This document shows positions 6,963 to 15,038 of a DNA stretch of 62,651 nucleotides, piece after piece. The notes beneath the pieces are model-generated. The model was given only the letters and a program-made list of their open reading frames with translations, did no database searches and was not told the origin of the DNA. This DNA comes from a virus. Location: IMG/VR virus record IMGVR_UViG_3300010396_000012, positions 1-62,651 of that record. One strand, 5' to 3'. Numbering within the stretch: the first letter of the stretch is position 1; the number at the start of each line of letters is the position of its first letter. The position numbers and the translations under genes were made by a program.

Positions 6963-8993
6963 TCATGCTCCTGCGCCAGCGACTTGTGGCGGTTGTGGGA
7001 TCGGTTGCATCTGCGGGTTGGGAGGCGGCGTACTCTGTGGCGGCAGTGCAACAGGGTTAGACGTTCCCCGCTGCATCGACTGTGCTTGGCTACCTACGGC
7101 TTGTCCACCAAGCAGCGATGTGAGGTCTTGTACCGTGCTGGCTTGATCCGGGTCGGGGATGATCTTGTCCACGGGCAAACCCGTGTTCTGCAGGACTGCC
7201 CGAAGGATGTAGTCCAAAGCTGTCTTGTCGATGGCCTGCATCTGTACGTAAGGCGTCAACAACTGCAGGATGGAGATAGTATTACTCTGAGCAAGCTCAC
7301 GTTGCAAGAGGCCCGTCGCACCGCGCGCTACGATCTTGGCATCTGCCTTGATACCCATATCCGGCGACACGACCATATTGTAGTAGTACATCGCCGAAAC
7401 TATTGGCGCAATGACATCACGGTCGATGTTCAACTGGACATTCTTGATACCTTTCGCTGCGTTACCCATCAGCATCGAAAGTCCGCCCAACGTACGACCT
7501 GCGCCTGCTACATCTGGATTACCCAGCACATAAGCAGGTACGCCTGAGAGGTCATCGGCCATCTTGTTGAAGCGGTCGAACACATTCATCAAGTCCGGTG
7601 CTACGGAAGCCACATTATGGAACTTGAATGCTGGCGCACCCGTGCCAGTGATGTCCGGGCCTACTCGGAAAATCTTATATGGTTTGACATCAGTTTCATC
7701 GTCGTTGTCTGCTAGACGATCACCAACGACTTCACCGATAGGGCCACTTGAGTAGCCCATATTCTTCACCGTAGCGCGTGCAGCAGCGTTACACACACGC
7801 TGCACATCATACACTACGTCGATAACCGACTGACCCCAAATGGAGTTGTTGACCTTCACAAAGCTAGTTGCAAAAATCGGTCGATGCCCCATTGGGTTCG
7901 GATTTAGTACCGCACGAATGCAGTAAGCACCGATCACCCACACTTCGGCTTCGTAGAACTTCTGTGGGTCTTCGACCATCACATTGTTCTCGATAAGATA
8001 CTTCCCTTCGATCTTACCGTTGTAGATAACCATTTCGAGTTCGCGCTTCATCTGCATAGTAGCGCGACGATCTTCAAGGTACCGTCGAGTGGAGTCTTCC
8101 ATCTTGTGCGGCTTGAATCCTTCGCGGTATTCGCGAAGTATCTGACGGATGTTCCCTTCGTTGAACGTGGGAACGCCAATCAGTTCGTGCACTTCGGAGT
8201 GTGTCCACTCCTTACCTTCGATAAAATACTCCGCACCATTGATGCTTGTGGCATTCGGTGAAGGGTAAGCATCGAAAGGAGACACGATCCGAACTTTAGG
8301 TACCGTCTTCTGCTTTACTTCAAACTTGTTTCCGTCCCACTCGGCTTGAGGAAGATTGCACTCAATCGGCCCACGGATGAACGCGGTAGGAAAGACAGTC
8401 AAGTTGTCGATGAAGTTTGCATAGGTATCAATCCAGTCACCTTCCGTCAACTGGTCATTGATACGCGTCTCCATACGTTTCGTGGCGTCCTGTGCCTGCT
8501 TCATATTGATCGCCTGCAGGGCAGACTTCACCTGCATGGCACGATCTTTCAAAGCATCCGCTGTGTTGAAGCTGGGTAGCTCCTGCAGCAAGACATTGAT
8601 CGCTTGCTCCATCAAGCTTTCCGGAAGCTCGGGTTCCGGAGTCGGGTCGATAGTCCACGGCTTGTCGATGTTGTTCATCACAATATCGACCAACCAAGAC
8701 GCAGCAGCACGCGCCTTTAGCGCGCATAGACCGATATAGATATTGTTGTGCGGCCCGAGTAGAGCTTCCTCGTCCGGTAAATACTTGCAGCGCTTAGCAT
8801 ACAAGTTACGCAGCAGGCGGTCAGTGATTCCCACGTTCTGACGATTCTGTTTCGCAAACATATACTGGCGCTGTACGTAGCTCGCCAGATTATCTTCGAG
8901 TTTGGTATTGCTAAGTTCCCCGAGTCCGAAATCCCCTAGTTCGGGGGTATCGACTCCTTCCAAGCTCGGGTCAGTGTTGGCTGTACTTGGCAT
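6963..8993 (-). CDS. Portal protein (podovirus type)
   Basis: A 676-residue protein, the normal size for podovirus portals. It forms the dodecameric ring through which DNA is packaged and ejected. Recognisable traits include an N-terminal RLLRNLYAKRCKYLPDE segment, a middle AEVWVIGAYCIRAVLNPNPM to FVKVNNSIWGQSVIDVVYDVQ core with the crown-side helices, and a Gln/Pro-rich C-terminal tail. The start overlaps the end of the Rz gene by 23 bases. It lies between lysis and scaffold genes. Confidence 0.85.
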   Translation of the reverse strand: MPSTANTDPSLEGVDTPELGDFGLGELSNTKLEDNLASYVQRQYMFAKQNRQNVGITDRLLRNLYAKRCKYLPDEEALLGPHNNIYIGLCALKARAAASWLVDIVMNNIDKPWTIDPTPEPELPESLMEQAINVLLQELPSFNTADALKDRAMQVKSALQAINMKQAQDATKRMETRINDQLTEGDWIDTYANFIDNLTVFPTAFIRGPIECNLPQAEWDGNKFEVKQKTVPKVRIVSPFDAYPSPNATSINGAEYFIEGKEWTHSEVHELIGVPTFNEGNIRQILREYREGFKPHKMEDSTRRYLEDRRATMQMKRELEMVIYNGKIEGKYLIENNVMVEDPQKFYEAEVWVIGAYCIRAVLNPNPMGHRPIFATSFVKVNNSIWGQSVIDVVYDVQRVCNAAARATVKNMGYSSGPIGEVVGDRLADNDDETDVKPYKIFRVGPDITGTGAPAFKFHNVASVAPDLMNVFDRFNKMADDLSGVPAYVLGNPDVAGAGRTLGGLSMLMGNAAKGIKNVQLNIDRDVIAPIVSAMYYYNMVVSPDMGIKADAKIVARGATGLLQRELAQSNTISILQLLTPYVQMQAIDKTALDYILRAVLQNTGLPVDKIIPDPDQASTVQDLTSLLGGQAVGSQAQSMQRGTSNPVALPPQSTPPPNPQMQPIPQPPQVAGAGA

Positions 8994-9525
8994 TGTATGC
9001 TGCTCGTTCTGCGTTAATTACGTCCTGCAGCGCAGTTATTTTGGCGTCGAGCAATTGCTCCCGCTTATCGGCTTCATCACCCACTCGAACAACAGCGATT
9101 GCAGTTTGCACGCGGTCTTCAAGGGCTTGGGTGGCGGCTGCATCAGCGGCGCGGGAAGCGACGGTAGCTGCGCTCCCTGCACTACCACTGGGGCAGGTTT
9201 CGGCGGCTGTGTTGCGCAACTTGAGAGCGCCAGCAGACATACTAGCAGAAATAGAGTCGGAAACGCTAGGAGTTTGCGCATCACGGATAGCCTCGTACTT
9301 GGCATTAGCGTCGGCAACCTGTTTCTTGAGGTCGTCCGTCTTTAACTTGTTGTCGGCAACTACTTTCGCTGCAGCCGCCTTATCGACCTGCACCTGTAGG
9401 TTGTACTTCGCTTCTAGCGCTACTTTGCCAGAGTGACCCCACTCGTACCCCAAAATAACAACGCCGCCCGTGTATAGGGCGGCAAAGAGGATACCTGCAA
9501 TGAGCAGGATAATGTCTTTCTTCAC
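8971..9525 (-). CDS. Rz: Rz-like inner-membrane spanin (i-spanin)
   Basis: A 184-residue protein with a single N-terminal membrane anchor (DIILLIAGILFAALYTGGVV) followed by a long Ala-, Lys- and Asp-rich coiled coil, the classic layout of i-spanins. It bridges to the outer-membrane partner to fuse the envelope membranes in the last lysis step. Its gene contains the Rz1 gene in another frame and overlaps the holin candidate by 4 bases. It is placed in the lysis cassette between terminase and portal. Confidence 0.8.
   Translation of the reverse strand: MKKDIILLIAGILFAALYTGGVVILGYEWGHSGKVALEAKYNLQVQVDKAAAAKVVADNKLKTDDLKKQVADANAKYEAIRDAQTPSVSDSISASMSAGALKLRNTAAETCPSGSAGSAATVASRAADAAATQALEDRVQTAIAVVRVGDEADKREQLLDAKITALQDVINAERAAYNAKYSQH
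9036..9281 (-). CDS. Rz1: Rz1-like outer-membrane lipoprotein spanin (o-spanin), nested in Rz
   Basis: An 81-residue protein encoded wholly inside the Rz gene in a different frame. It begins MRKLLAFPTLFLLVC and carries a lipobox (LALSSC) with Cys at about residue 22, then a Pro-rich stretch (PPKPAPVV, PPPKPLK) as in lambda-type Rz1. After lipidation it would pair with the i-spanin across the periplasm. The nested arrangement is typical and supports a Gram-negative host. Confidence 0.75.
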   Translation of the reverse strand: MRKLLAFPTLFLLVCLLALSSCATQPPKPAPVVVQGAQLPSLPAPLMQPPPKPLKTACKLQSLLFEWVMKPISGSNCSTPK

Positions 9526-9854
9526 GACGGCGTACTCGGCGGATTCGATGCCTTCACGGCAACTTCCAGTCGCTGTACCTGCTGCGTCAGTGCTGCGACT
9601 TGGTTCTTCAACTGGTTAATGGTGTCGAACGCAGCGTCTCGATCCTTCATGTATTGGTCAGCACGAGCGCGTTCTGTGTTGAGCTGATCCGTCAACATCC
9701 GGATCACGTCAAGCTGTGCATTCGTTCCCGCTTGCCCCAACTTGCTCGAACTGAACCACTTCCAGAAAGCTATACCTGCTGTACCTACTGCACCACCCGC
9801 AGCGACGAACCATCCGATAAGGTTGTTATCCGGTGGAGGAAGTGCTGCTGCCAT
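9522..9854 (-). CDS. Holin candidate: one membrane span plus coiled coil
   Basis: The start at 9854 (MAAALPPPDNNLIGW) is chosen because it overlaps the endolysin gene by 29 bases and removes an implausible N-terminal extension. The 110-residue protein has one clear transmembrane segment (about 13-32, GWFVAAGGAVGTAGIAFW) and then a long coiled coil (LTDQLNTERARADQYMKD). Position between endolysin and spanins points to a holin or pinholin. It could alternatively be an accessory lysis protein. Confidence 0.55.
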   Translation of the reverse strand: MAAALPPPDNNLIGWFVAAGGAVGTAGIAFWKWFSSSKLGQAGTNAQLDVIRMLTDQLNTERARADQYMKDRDAAFDTINQLKNQVAALTQQVQRLEVAVKASNPPSTPS

Positions 9855-10332
9855 TGAACTGTCCCTGAGCGGTCGCGTAGTTCCCCGGCCAAGTAAGCGG
9901 CTTAGGCTTACCGGGTCGCCAATTCCGTATGTAACAGCGCCAGCTACCATCCACATCACCTACCGTTGGGAGTGCCTGTGGGTCGGCATAGTAAATCAGC
10001 CGTGCCAGTCCGCAAGCTAGGCAATCGTTTTGAGGCAACATGATTGCATCGTACACTGCATCTTCTGTTGCATCGACATTAAAGTGAGCACATAGTTCTA
10101 CTGCTAGGTCACGCGTCACATCCGATGTGAGCACGCCGTGGACTCCGCCACCTTTCTCCATTTGCCAGAAACTATGCGCCGGGCCACCCACCTGCACCCT
10201 ATCCATGAAACGTGATTCTTGAAGTCCTGTAGCAGCAAGCTGTATACGCGCGCTCGGTGTATCGAACTTCGTATCTAGGTACTGCTCGAACGTACGGTTA
10301 ATCACCCACGCACCGTACTCGATGCCGTCCAT
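9826..10332 (-). CDS. Endolysin candidate (lysozyme/transglycosylase-like)
   Basis: A 168-residue protein with a GLQESRFMDRVQVGGPAHSF segment (about residues 36-55) resembling the catalytic Glu-Ser helix of lysozyme-like and lytic transglycosylase folds. An FWQMEKGGGVHGV stretch follows. No signal peptide or membrane span is seen, so export would rely on the holin. Gene order terminase - endolysin - holin - Rz/Rz1 supports the role. The exact bond cleaved is unknown. Confidence 0.65.
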   Translation of the reverse strand: MDGIEYGAWVINRTFEQYLDTKFDTPSARIQLAATGLQESRFMDRVQVGGPAHSFWQMEKGGGVHGVLTSDVTRDLAVELCAHFNVDATEDAVYDAIMLPQNDCLACGLARLIYYADPQALPTVGDVDGSWRCYIRNWRPGKPKPLTWPGNYATAQGQFNGSSTSSTG

Positions 10333-10387
10333 TGCCCTGTCCTGATCCTGATCGACAGTTAGACCGTACGGCCCGCTGCGCTCCCCG

Positions 10388-11830
10388 TCAAGCCCATAGG
10401 AAGGGCTTTGGGTTGGCCTTCACTTCGTTGTCCACGGGTTTGTTGATCGGCTTGCCCGCCCCATACCGCGCGTACATGCAGAGGTACTGGATAGCGTCCG
10501 CGATATGACTGAACTCGTTCTTGTCGGGTATGTCCAGCACTCGACCTGAACTATTGCGCGTTTCCTTATACACATAGCCCGCGCCCATCGCTTCCCGCGT
10601 ATAGGTCAGATGCGGCGATACTAGGAAGCCTTCATCACGACTTAGGAAGAAGTCTACGGCTTCCTTACGTTTCGCAAACACGTTCGTTGCAGCAGGATAC
10701 GCTGTGATACCGCGACTGTGCATCATCTGGAAACTGGTCAGCTTTGTCTGTGCTGATCGACCCATACCTGCCGGGTCACCACACGCGATGACTTTGTAGC
10801 CGTTGTACTTCTGCCGTATTAGCGGCAAGACATACTGGTCGAGAAAGTCTTCCAACGACTCATCAGTGGCTGGTAGCTCGTCGAGCAGACGTAGCCCACG
10901 AAAGTCAAGCTGACCAACAATAACAGCCGGCGTAAGTCCATAGTCGATCCCTAGCAGAATGTGCGTACCACGTATCGGTAGAAGTATCTCCTTCGACACA
11001 TGCTTCATTTCACTGAACTTGCTGAACACGGGTTTGCCCTTACGGGTCATACCGTACTCACCGGCCAAGTTCACCCGGATATGCTCGTCACCCAACGCCA
11101 ACTGACGGTCATAATAATCTGCGCTGAGATTCTTCAAGTTCTCGGCGTCAGGGTTCAGTACCCACTTATCCCCATTCCAATACACCGCAGGCGGCTGCTT
11201 GTACTTACGCCAGCCCGAAGGTGTCTCGCCTGCCTCAAACTTTGTATAGCACCAGTGCGTCGTTCGCGGCGGGTTGCTGTCGCAGATCACGCCCGGTTCA
11301 CTTGCACCGTACATCTTCGCGCCTTCGCTATCCTTGATAGTCTTCGGATAGCGGTCGATACGTGAAATCAGTCCTTCCAGAATCTCCCACGGAATCTCAC
11401 GCGCTTCGTTAATGTACGCCCCAGTCAGTTCCAATGAAAGCAGCTTCGCCACATCTTCCGGCGTATCCAGTGCCATGAAGTAAACTTCAAGCTCGACTAT
11501 CGTACCATCCGCTACCTTCTGCTTGAACGTGCAGTTGATCGGCATGGAGTAGACGATAGGTGCAATCTCGTTCGGCACCCACTGCTGCCACGTCTTGATC
11601 GTCGTGGTTTTCAGTTCCGGGTACGTGTTACGAACTATCGCCCATCGCGACTTCCGACGACCCTGTTCATCAGGCTGCTGACGAAACGCACGCATGAGTA
11701 TTTCCATCATGCACGCGGTAGACTTACCCGAACCGACCGGGCCTTCAATGTACTGTACATCCAGTCCCCGGTCATTATGCAGACGCGCCGGTGTCGGCTC
11801 CGCATCGTATTTCATTAATTGCGTTGCCAT
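10388..11830 (-). CDS. terL: Terminase large subunit
   Basis: A 480-residue packaging motor. The ATPase half has Walker A GPVGSGKST (residues 30-38) and an acidic Walker B/coupling region near YINEAREIP. The nuclease half shows acidic residues in LLGIDYGLTP, VIACGDPAG and SHIADAIQY, the usual RNase H-like triad. It pairs with the small subunit encoded 2 bases upstream and docks on the portal. Length and motif order are normal and complete. Confidence 0.9.
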   Translation of the reverse strand: MATQLMKYDAEPTPARLHNDRGLDVQYIEGPVGSGKSTACMMEILMRAFRQQPDEQGRRKSRWAIVRNTYPELKTTTIKTWQQWVPNEIAPIVYSMPINCTFKQKVADGTIVELEVYFMALDTPEDVAKLLSLELTGAYINEAREIPWEILEGLISRIDRYPKTIKDSEGAKMYGASEPGVICDSNPPRTTHWCYTKFEAGETPSGWRKYKQPPAVYWNGDKWVLNPDAENLKNLSADYYDRQLALGDEHIRVNLAGEYGMTRKGKPVFSKFSEMKHVSKEILLPIRGTHILLGIDYGLTPAVIVGQLDFRGLRLLDELPATDESLEDFLDQYVLPLIRQKYNGYKVIACGDPAGMGRSAQTKLTSFQMMHSRGITAYPAATNVFAKRKEAVDFFLSRDEGFLVSPHLTYTREAMGAGYVYKETRNSSGRVLDIPDKNEFSHIADAIQYLCMYARYGAGKPINKPVDNEVKANPKPFLWA

Positions 11831-11832
11831 GC

Positions 11833-12492
11833 CTAGACACCATCCTTCGGTTCTTGGAGCGGTGCAATGGCCGGGTAGTCCGAGTGAACACGTTGCAGAT
11901 AATCAGGCGGTCGGTCGAGTTGGAATGGATTGGTTTCTTCCAGTGAGAAAGACACCTTCGGTAAGGCGTGTGGGTCAGCCGGTACGGGGGCAATGGGGTT
12001 GTCTGGCGCTTGTCCCCGCGTATTGATCTGCACAGTGCTTTCGTTACCAATGTTGAATACGTAGCTGACCGACGCACCCTGCCCCAGTTCATTGATCGTA
12101 TTGCCGTAGGTCTTCTTGTCCTTCTTGGACGCCATCCATCGTCCATGCTCGATCATGGCTTTCGCTTTATCCAACTCAAACTTCGTCGTGGCGACGCGCA
12201 ACATACGCTGCCCTTCCACCACGTAGCCTTCTGCGCTGAGGACACTAGCTTCCTCAATCGCCGCTTCATGCCCTTCGTTCTCGATCCAGACGTGTAATGC
12301 AGTGAGTGGAAGGCCCAGTTCTTCGGCTACTTCCAACAAGGTAGCGCCCTTGAACAGGCGTTCTCGCACGGGGACTAAACCAATGTCGTTCAAAAAGGCG
12401 AACGGGTTTCCTACGCCACGCCATCGTGCCAGCTTGGCCCGCTGCTGGATAGAGTCATGGAATGTGGTCGGTGTCTGAGGGTCTAGTTGCAT
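11833..12492 (-). CDS. terS: Terminase small subunit
   Basis: A 219-residue protein directly upstream of the large terminase gene and the first gene of the reverse (late) block. Residues 40-75 (ERLFKGATLLEVAEELGLPL) look like a helix-turn-helix for binding the packaging site, followed by charged helices and a Pro-rich C-terminus expected to contact the large subunit. The upstream Shine-Dalgarno is weak. Identity rests on position and the DNA-binding motif. Confidence 0.75.
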   Translation of the reverse strand: MQLDPQTPTTFHDSIQQRAKLARWRGVGNPFAFLNDIGLVPVRERLFKGATLLEVAEELGLPLTALHVWIENEGHEAAIEEASVLSAEGYVVEGQRMLRVATTKFELDKAKAMIEHGRWMASKKDKKTYGNTINELGQGASVSYVFNIGNESTVQINTRGQAPDNPIAPVPADPHALPKVSFSLEETNPFQLDRPPDYLQRVHSDYPAIAPLQEPKDGV

Positions 12493-12859
12493 TCTCTACA
12501 ACGCCTAGCAAATTACGGGTCAGGTTAGATCAGCGAGGTCAATTTTACAAGAGGGCCGGTAATTTTTCGAGGACACATATTTCCGCAGTAGGCGCGGATG
12601 GCTGTATTGCTGGGGTATTCAGATATGGGAGTCACAGGGTGTGCCGAACTTTCAGGGGTGGGGTAGTCGCGGCCTCGATCCGGGTAGGGGGTGGGGTACG
12701 GGGTAGGCTCGCACATAGCAGCGCGGCACGGTTTGGTGCGCTGCAGCTTGGCAGACCGTATTAATCCCTGATATAGTTTACTGGCCGTGGTGGCAACACC
12801 CGGCAATTAAATGCCTTCACGCCATGCGGCGCGACTAAATCACTAAAGAGGATTAGACA
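12493..12859. promoter_or_regulatory. Divergent intergenic control region
   Basis: These 367 bases separate the start of the late reverse block from the first forward gene. I found no supported gene here. It includes a G-rich run around 12655-12705 and, near its right edge, the forward promoter at 12748-12777. A reverse promoter for the late genes must lie here or further upstream, but I could not pick one with a good -35/-10 pair. Confidence 0.6.
12748..12777 (+). promoter_or_regulatory. Sigma70-type promoter for the leftmost forward genes
   Basis: TTGGCA, 18 bases, then TATAGT, about 80 bases before the first forward gene. The elements match the host sigma70 consensus at 8 of 12 positions. 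Confidence 0.5.
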
Positions 12860-13138
12860 ATGGCCCTTGAACAAAGCGACTTGGACAAGATCGAAGCGCT
12901 GATTAGCAGGCACGAAGCAAAGGCGCGGCGAGTCGTGGTGAATGACTCGAAGACGTGCGCAAGGATCGCCCGGAAGCATTGGAAGCGGCGCATTATCGGG
13001 GTAACTATCGCATGCGTGATTAGCTACGGCTGTCATTACGCGCTGCAAAGCAAGTATCTTGAAGGTCTCATGCAGACCGGCGAAATGACGGTGTTAGCGT
13101 TCATTGAGTGGGGATTCTCCCGCGCTAAGGAACTCTAA
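12860..13138 (+). CDS. Small single-pass membrane protein
   Basis: A 92-residue protein preceded by an AGAGGATTAG site. The first 45 residues are charged and helical with a Lys/Arg cluster (HWKRR). A membrane span follows at about 46-61 (IIGVTIACVISYGCHYAL), then a short tail. The first gene of the forward block, so probably expressed very early. No recognised family; a host-envelope or takeover role is possible but not shown. Confidence 0.6.
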   Translation: MALEQSDLDKIEALISRHEAKARRVVVNDSKTCARIARKHWKRRIIGVTIACVISYGCHYALQSKYLEGLMQTGEMTVLAFIEWGFSRAKEL

Positions 13139-13223
13139 GCCGTAGTGTGCTAAGTGATGCGGCCCAGTACATCGGGCCGTATTGCCCAGCGCATTAGCTG
13201 GATCACAACAGGACTAACGAGCC

Positions 13224-13415
13224 ATGACACGTAAAGATTATGTCTTGCCGGCGGCTGCCTTGCGCGACGCCAAGCCGAACGGCTACGGCCAGCACATCGG
13301 CCGCATTAGCCAATGGCGCAAAGACTGCGCCGCCATATGCAACGCACTGGCGCAAGATAACAGCGCCTTCGACGCACAACGGTTCATCCACGCATGCGAG
13401 GAAACGAAATCATGA
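13224..13415 (+). CDS. Small early protein, 63 residues
   Basis: A 63-residue protein beginning MTRKDYVLPAAALRDAKPNG, preceded by an AGGACTAACGAGC leader. Its TGA stop overlaps the next ATG (ATGA), showing translational coupling to the interrupted gene downstream. Small proteins with a similar beginning recur in phages of Proteobacteria, but no function is known to me. Confidence 0.6.
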   Translation: MTRKDYVLPAAALRDAKPNGYGQHIGRISQWRKDCAAICNALAQDNSAFDAQRFIHACEETKS

Positions 13416-13642
13416 GCAAGTACAACGGCCACTAATCATGGGCGCAGTGGAATGTTAGCCTATGGCTGAACAATGACGAAGCGCTCTATAACGGCATGCG
13501 CAACGCCATTCGCTGGACGAAGAACCGCACGGAAGCGGCGCGGAAGATGCTCACATGGCTCAAGGAATCAGGCCAGACGGAAACGCCGGACGGCGCAGCG
13601 TATACGCTGACAAGCATCAAGCATGCCATGGTAGGCATGTGA
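13412..13642 (+). pseudogene. Small conserved-type phage gene interrupted by an in-frame TAA at codon 8
   Basis: The frame from ATG 13412 encodes MSKYNGH, then TAA (13433-13435), and continues in the same frame for 68 codons (SWAQWNVSLWLNNDEALYNG and on) to TGA at 13640. Removing the stop gives a 76-residue protein resembling a family I know from other phages (DUF7249-like, KYNGH-x-SWNQWNVSLW), where codon 8 is normally Lys or Arg. AAA to TAA is one base change. The rest shows no further damage and the start is coupled to the previous gene. Readthrough, internal restart at 13496, recent loss or a sequencing error are all possible. Confidence 0.7.
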
Positions 13643-14037
13643 TACCGCAAGCCGTGCCGCGAAGCGTATGCCTAGCCGTACGGATCAGAACAATTAGTAA
13701 ACTGCGCAGGTTAGGCAAGGTGCGTCGCAAGGCGTGCCTTGCCGTGCCGTTTGTTAAGGTTTTGTATAGACGATTAACACTAAACTAATGAGTCGTGCCG
13801 CAAGGCAGATTAATCAGTACCGCGCGCAACAAGGATAAAACTAATTAACTCGCCCTTCGCACAAACGGGAAACAAGGCAACGCGCGATTATCTGAACCAT
13901 TATGCAAACCGTGCCGACGATCAGGCGTAGAAAATCAGGCAAAACATATACCGTACGTGTTTCGCTCCTTAGTGTGTTATACACCAAAATTAAGCGTCGA
14001 TTAAGATTCGTGTTAAAGTTCCATTTAATTTACATGG

Positions 14038-14495
14038 TGTTTCTTGTTAAACGTAGCCTTGTAGCTTGTTAACCAAACTTTAAGAAACAGCAGCAGCCGT
14101 TGTGCCAGTAGGTCGGTCTTATTATTTGTTTCTTGTTTCCTCTAAAAATAAGCTAGGTCGTGTGAGAGCGATTCCACAGTAATGCAGCAATGAACCTGAA
14201 CGAGCCTGTTTCTTGTTTCCTGTCAGTGTGTCTTAACGTCTGACTTGCAGCATTTGTGTGTCTGCTACACCCTCTAAAACCCTGACTCTGCCCCCTGCGC
14301 CTAGGAAACAGAAACGCGCACTTGTAACCCGTTGATTTTGTTACACCCACTTTGTAACCTTCGATCCCCATTTCCACCATACGCCTGCGTCACAGTAATT
14401 GTTTGTTTGTTTCTTGTTAGTGTGTGCCTTAACGTATCTTGTTTCTGGTGAGTGTGGCCGCTAGTGTTTCCTGTTTCTTTTGAGTGTGCGCGCCT
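14038..14495 (+). repeat. Array of six degenerate TGTTTCT direct repeats
   Basis: TGTTTCTTGTT occurs exactly at 14038, 14127, 14207 and 14408. Two shorter copies (TGTTTCTGG, TGTTTCTTT) lie at 14440 and 14472. The last four are followed by AGTGTG, and copies at 14207 and 14408 continue to CTTAACGT. The two final units share a 26-base pattern ending in a CGC-x-x-AG element. Could be iterons of an origin or operator sites. Confidence 0.75.
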
Positions 14496-14512
14496 AGACT
14501 TCGCGCCACCTA

Positions 14513-14541
14513 TTGCAGCCATGCTTTACCCATGGTAGAAT
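14513..14541 (+). promoter_or_regulatory. Sigma70-type promoter
   Basis: TTGCAG, 17 bases, TAGAAT; the start site would fall about 40 bases before the gene at 14588. It lies immediately right of the TGTTTCT repeat array, which could control it. Confidence 0.55.
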
Positions 14542-14587
14542 TGCAACGTAACAAACCGATCAACCATTCCCTAAGCGAGGTTATCCG

Positions 14588-14935
14588 ATGAAAGCTTTCC
14601 TGATTGATCCGAAAGAAAAAACAGTTTCCGAAATCGACTATGACGGCAACTGGAAATCCATCGCGCCACTGATTCATGCCGAGTCTGGCCTGTTCGATCT
14701 GGTACGCTTGCAAGGGCGGATCAGTGAAGGCCGCGCTGACCTGTTCGTGGATGACGAAGGGCTGCTCTACAACAACGGCAATCCGCACGGCTACTTTCAA
14801 GTGAACCATGGCGGCAATCAGTGGCAAACGCTGGCCGGCTATGCGCTGGTGCTGGATCACGACGAGGAAGGCGACAGCGTGGCGGCAAGCTGCAGTCTGG
14901 AATGGATCACGTCCCGTGTACGTTTCGCGCCATAG
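14588..14935 (+). CDS. DUF3846-like protein
   Basis: A 115-residue protein. The N-terminal MKAFLIDPKEKTVSEIDYDG, a central DLFVDDEGLL and a late LAGYALVLDHDEEGD follow the layout of DUF3846, a small domain common in phages and plasmids with no established biochemical role. It has a good leader (AAGCGAGG) and its own promoter. It is probably one of the first products made. Confidence 0.6.
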   Translation: MKAFLIDPKEKTVSEIDYDGNWKSIAPLIHAESGLFDLVRLQGRISEGRADLFVDDEGLLYNNGNPHGYFQVNHGGNQWQTLAGYALVLDHDEEGDSVAASCSLEWITSRVRFAP

Positions 14936-14937
14936 GT

Positions 14938-14966
14938 TTGCACTTCACGATTAGTTGTGCTATACT
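14938..14966 (+). promoter_or_regulatory. Strong sigma70-type promoter
   Basis: TTGCAC, 17 bases, TATACT, located right after the stop of the DUF3846-like gene. The -10 context TGTGCTATACTT is repeated exactly at 16989-17000. Confidence 0.65.
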
Positions 14967-15038
14967 TAGCACGCAATCTAGGAAACCTTGCCATGGATGG
15001 CAGTATGTTCAAACTCACAATTCACGCGAGGTTCTATT

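Larger units (their letters stand above)
13643..14587. other. 945-base repeat-rich non-coding region, candidate replication origin
   Basis: No supported gene lies here. The left half contains four copies of CGTGCCG (13653, 13743, 13794, 13910) and AT-rich stretches (TTAATTA-like, 13750-14050). The right half holds the TGTTTCT repeat array, and the promoter for the next gene sits at the right edge. Non-coding, repetitive and placed between the early and late blocks, it is the best origin or master-control candidate in the genome. That role is inferred. Confidence 0.5.

Noticed and set aside
12493-12859. Lysogeny module (integrase, repressor, attachment site)
   Set aside because: No recombinase gene is present. 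The only repressor-like protein (40287-40565) sits inside the replication block, and no att-like direct repeat with a tRNA was seen.
13643-14587. CRISPR array or tRNA genes in the large non-coding region
   Set aside because: The repeats are short, degenerate and irregularly spaced with no unique 30-40 base spacers, and no tRNA T-loop (GGTTCGA-type) with matching acceptor arms was seen.
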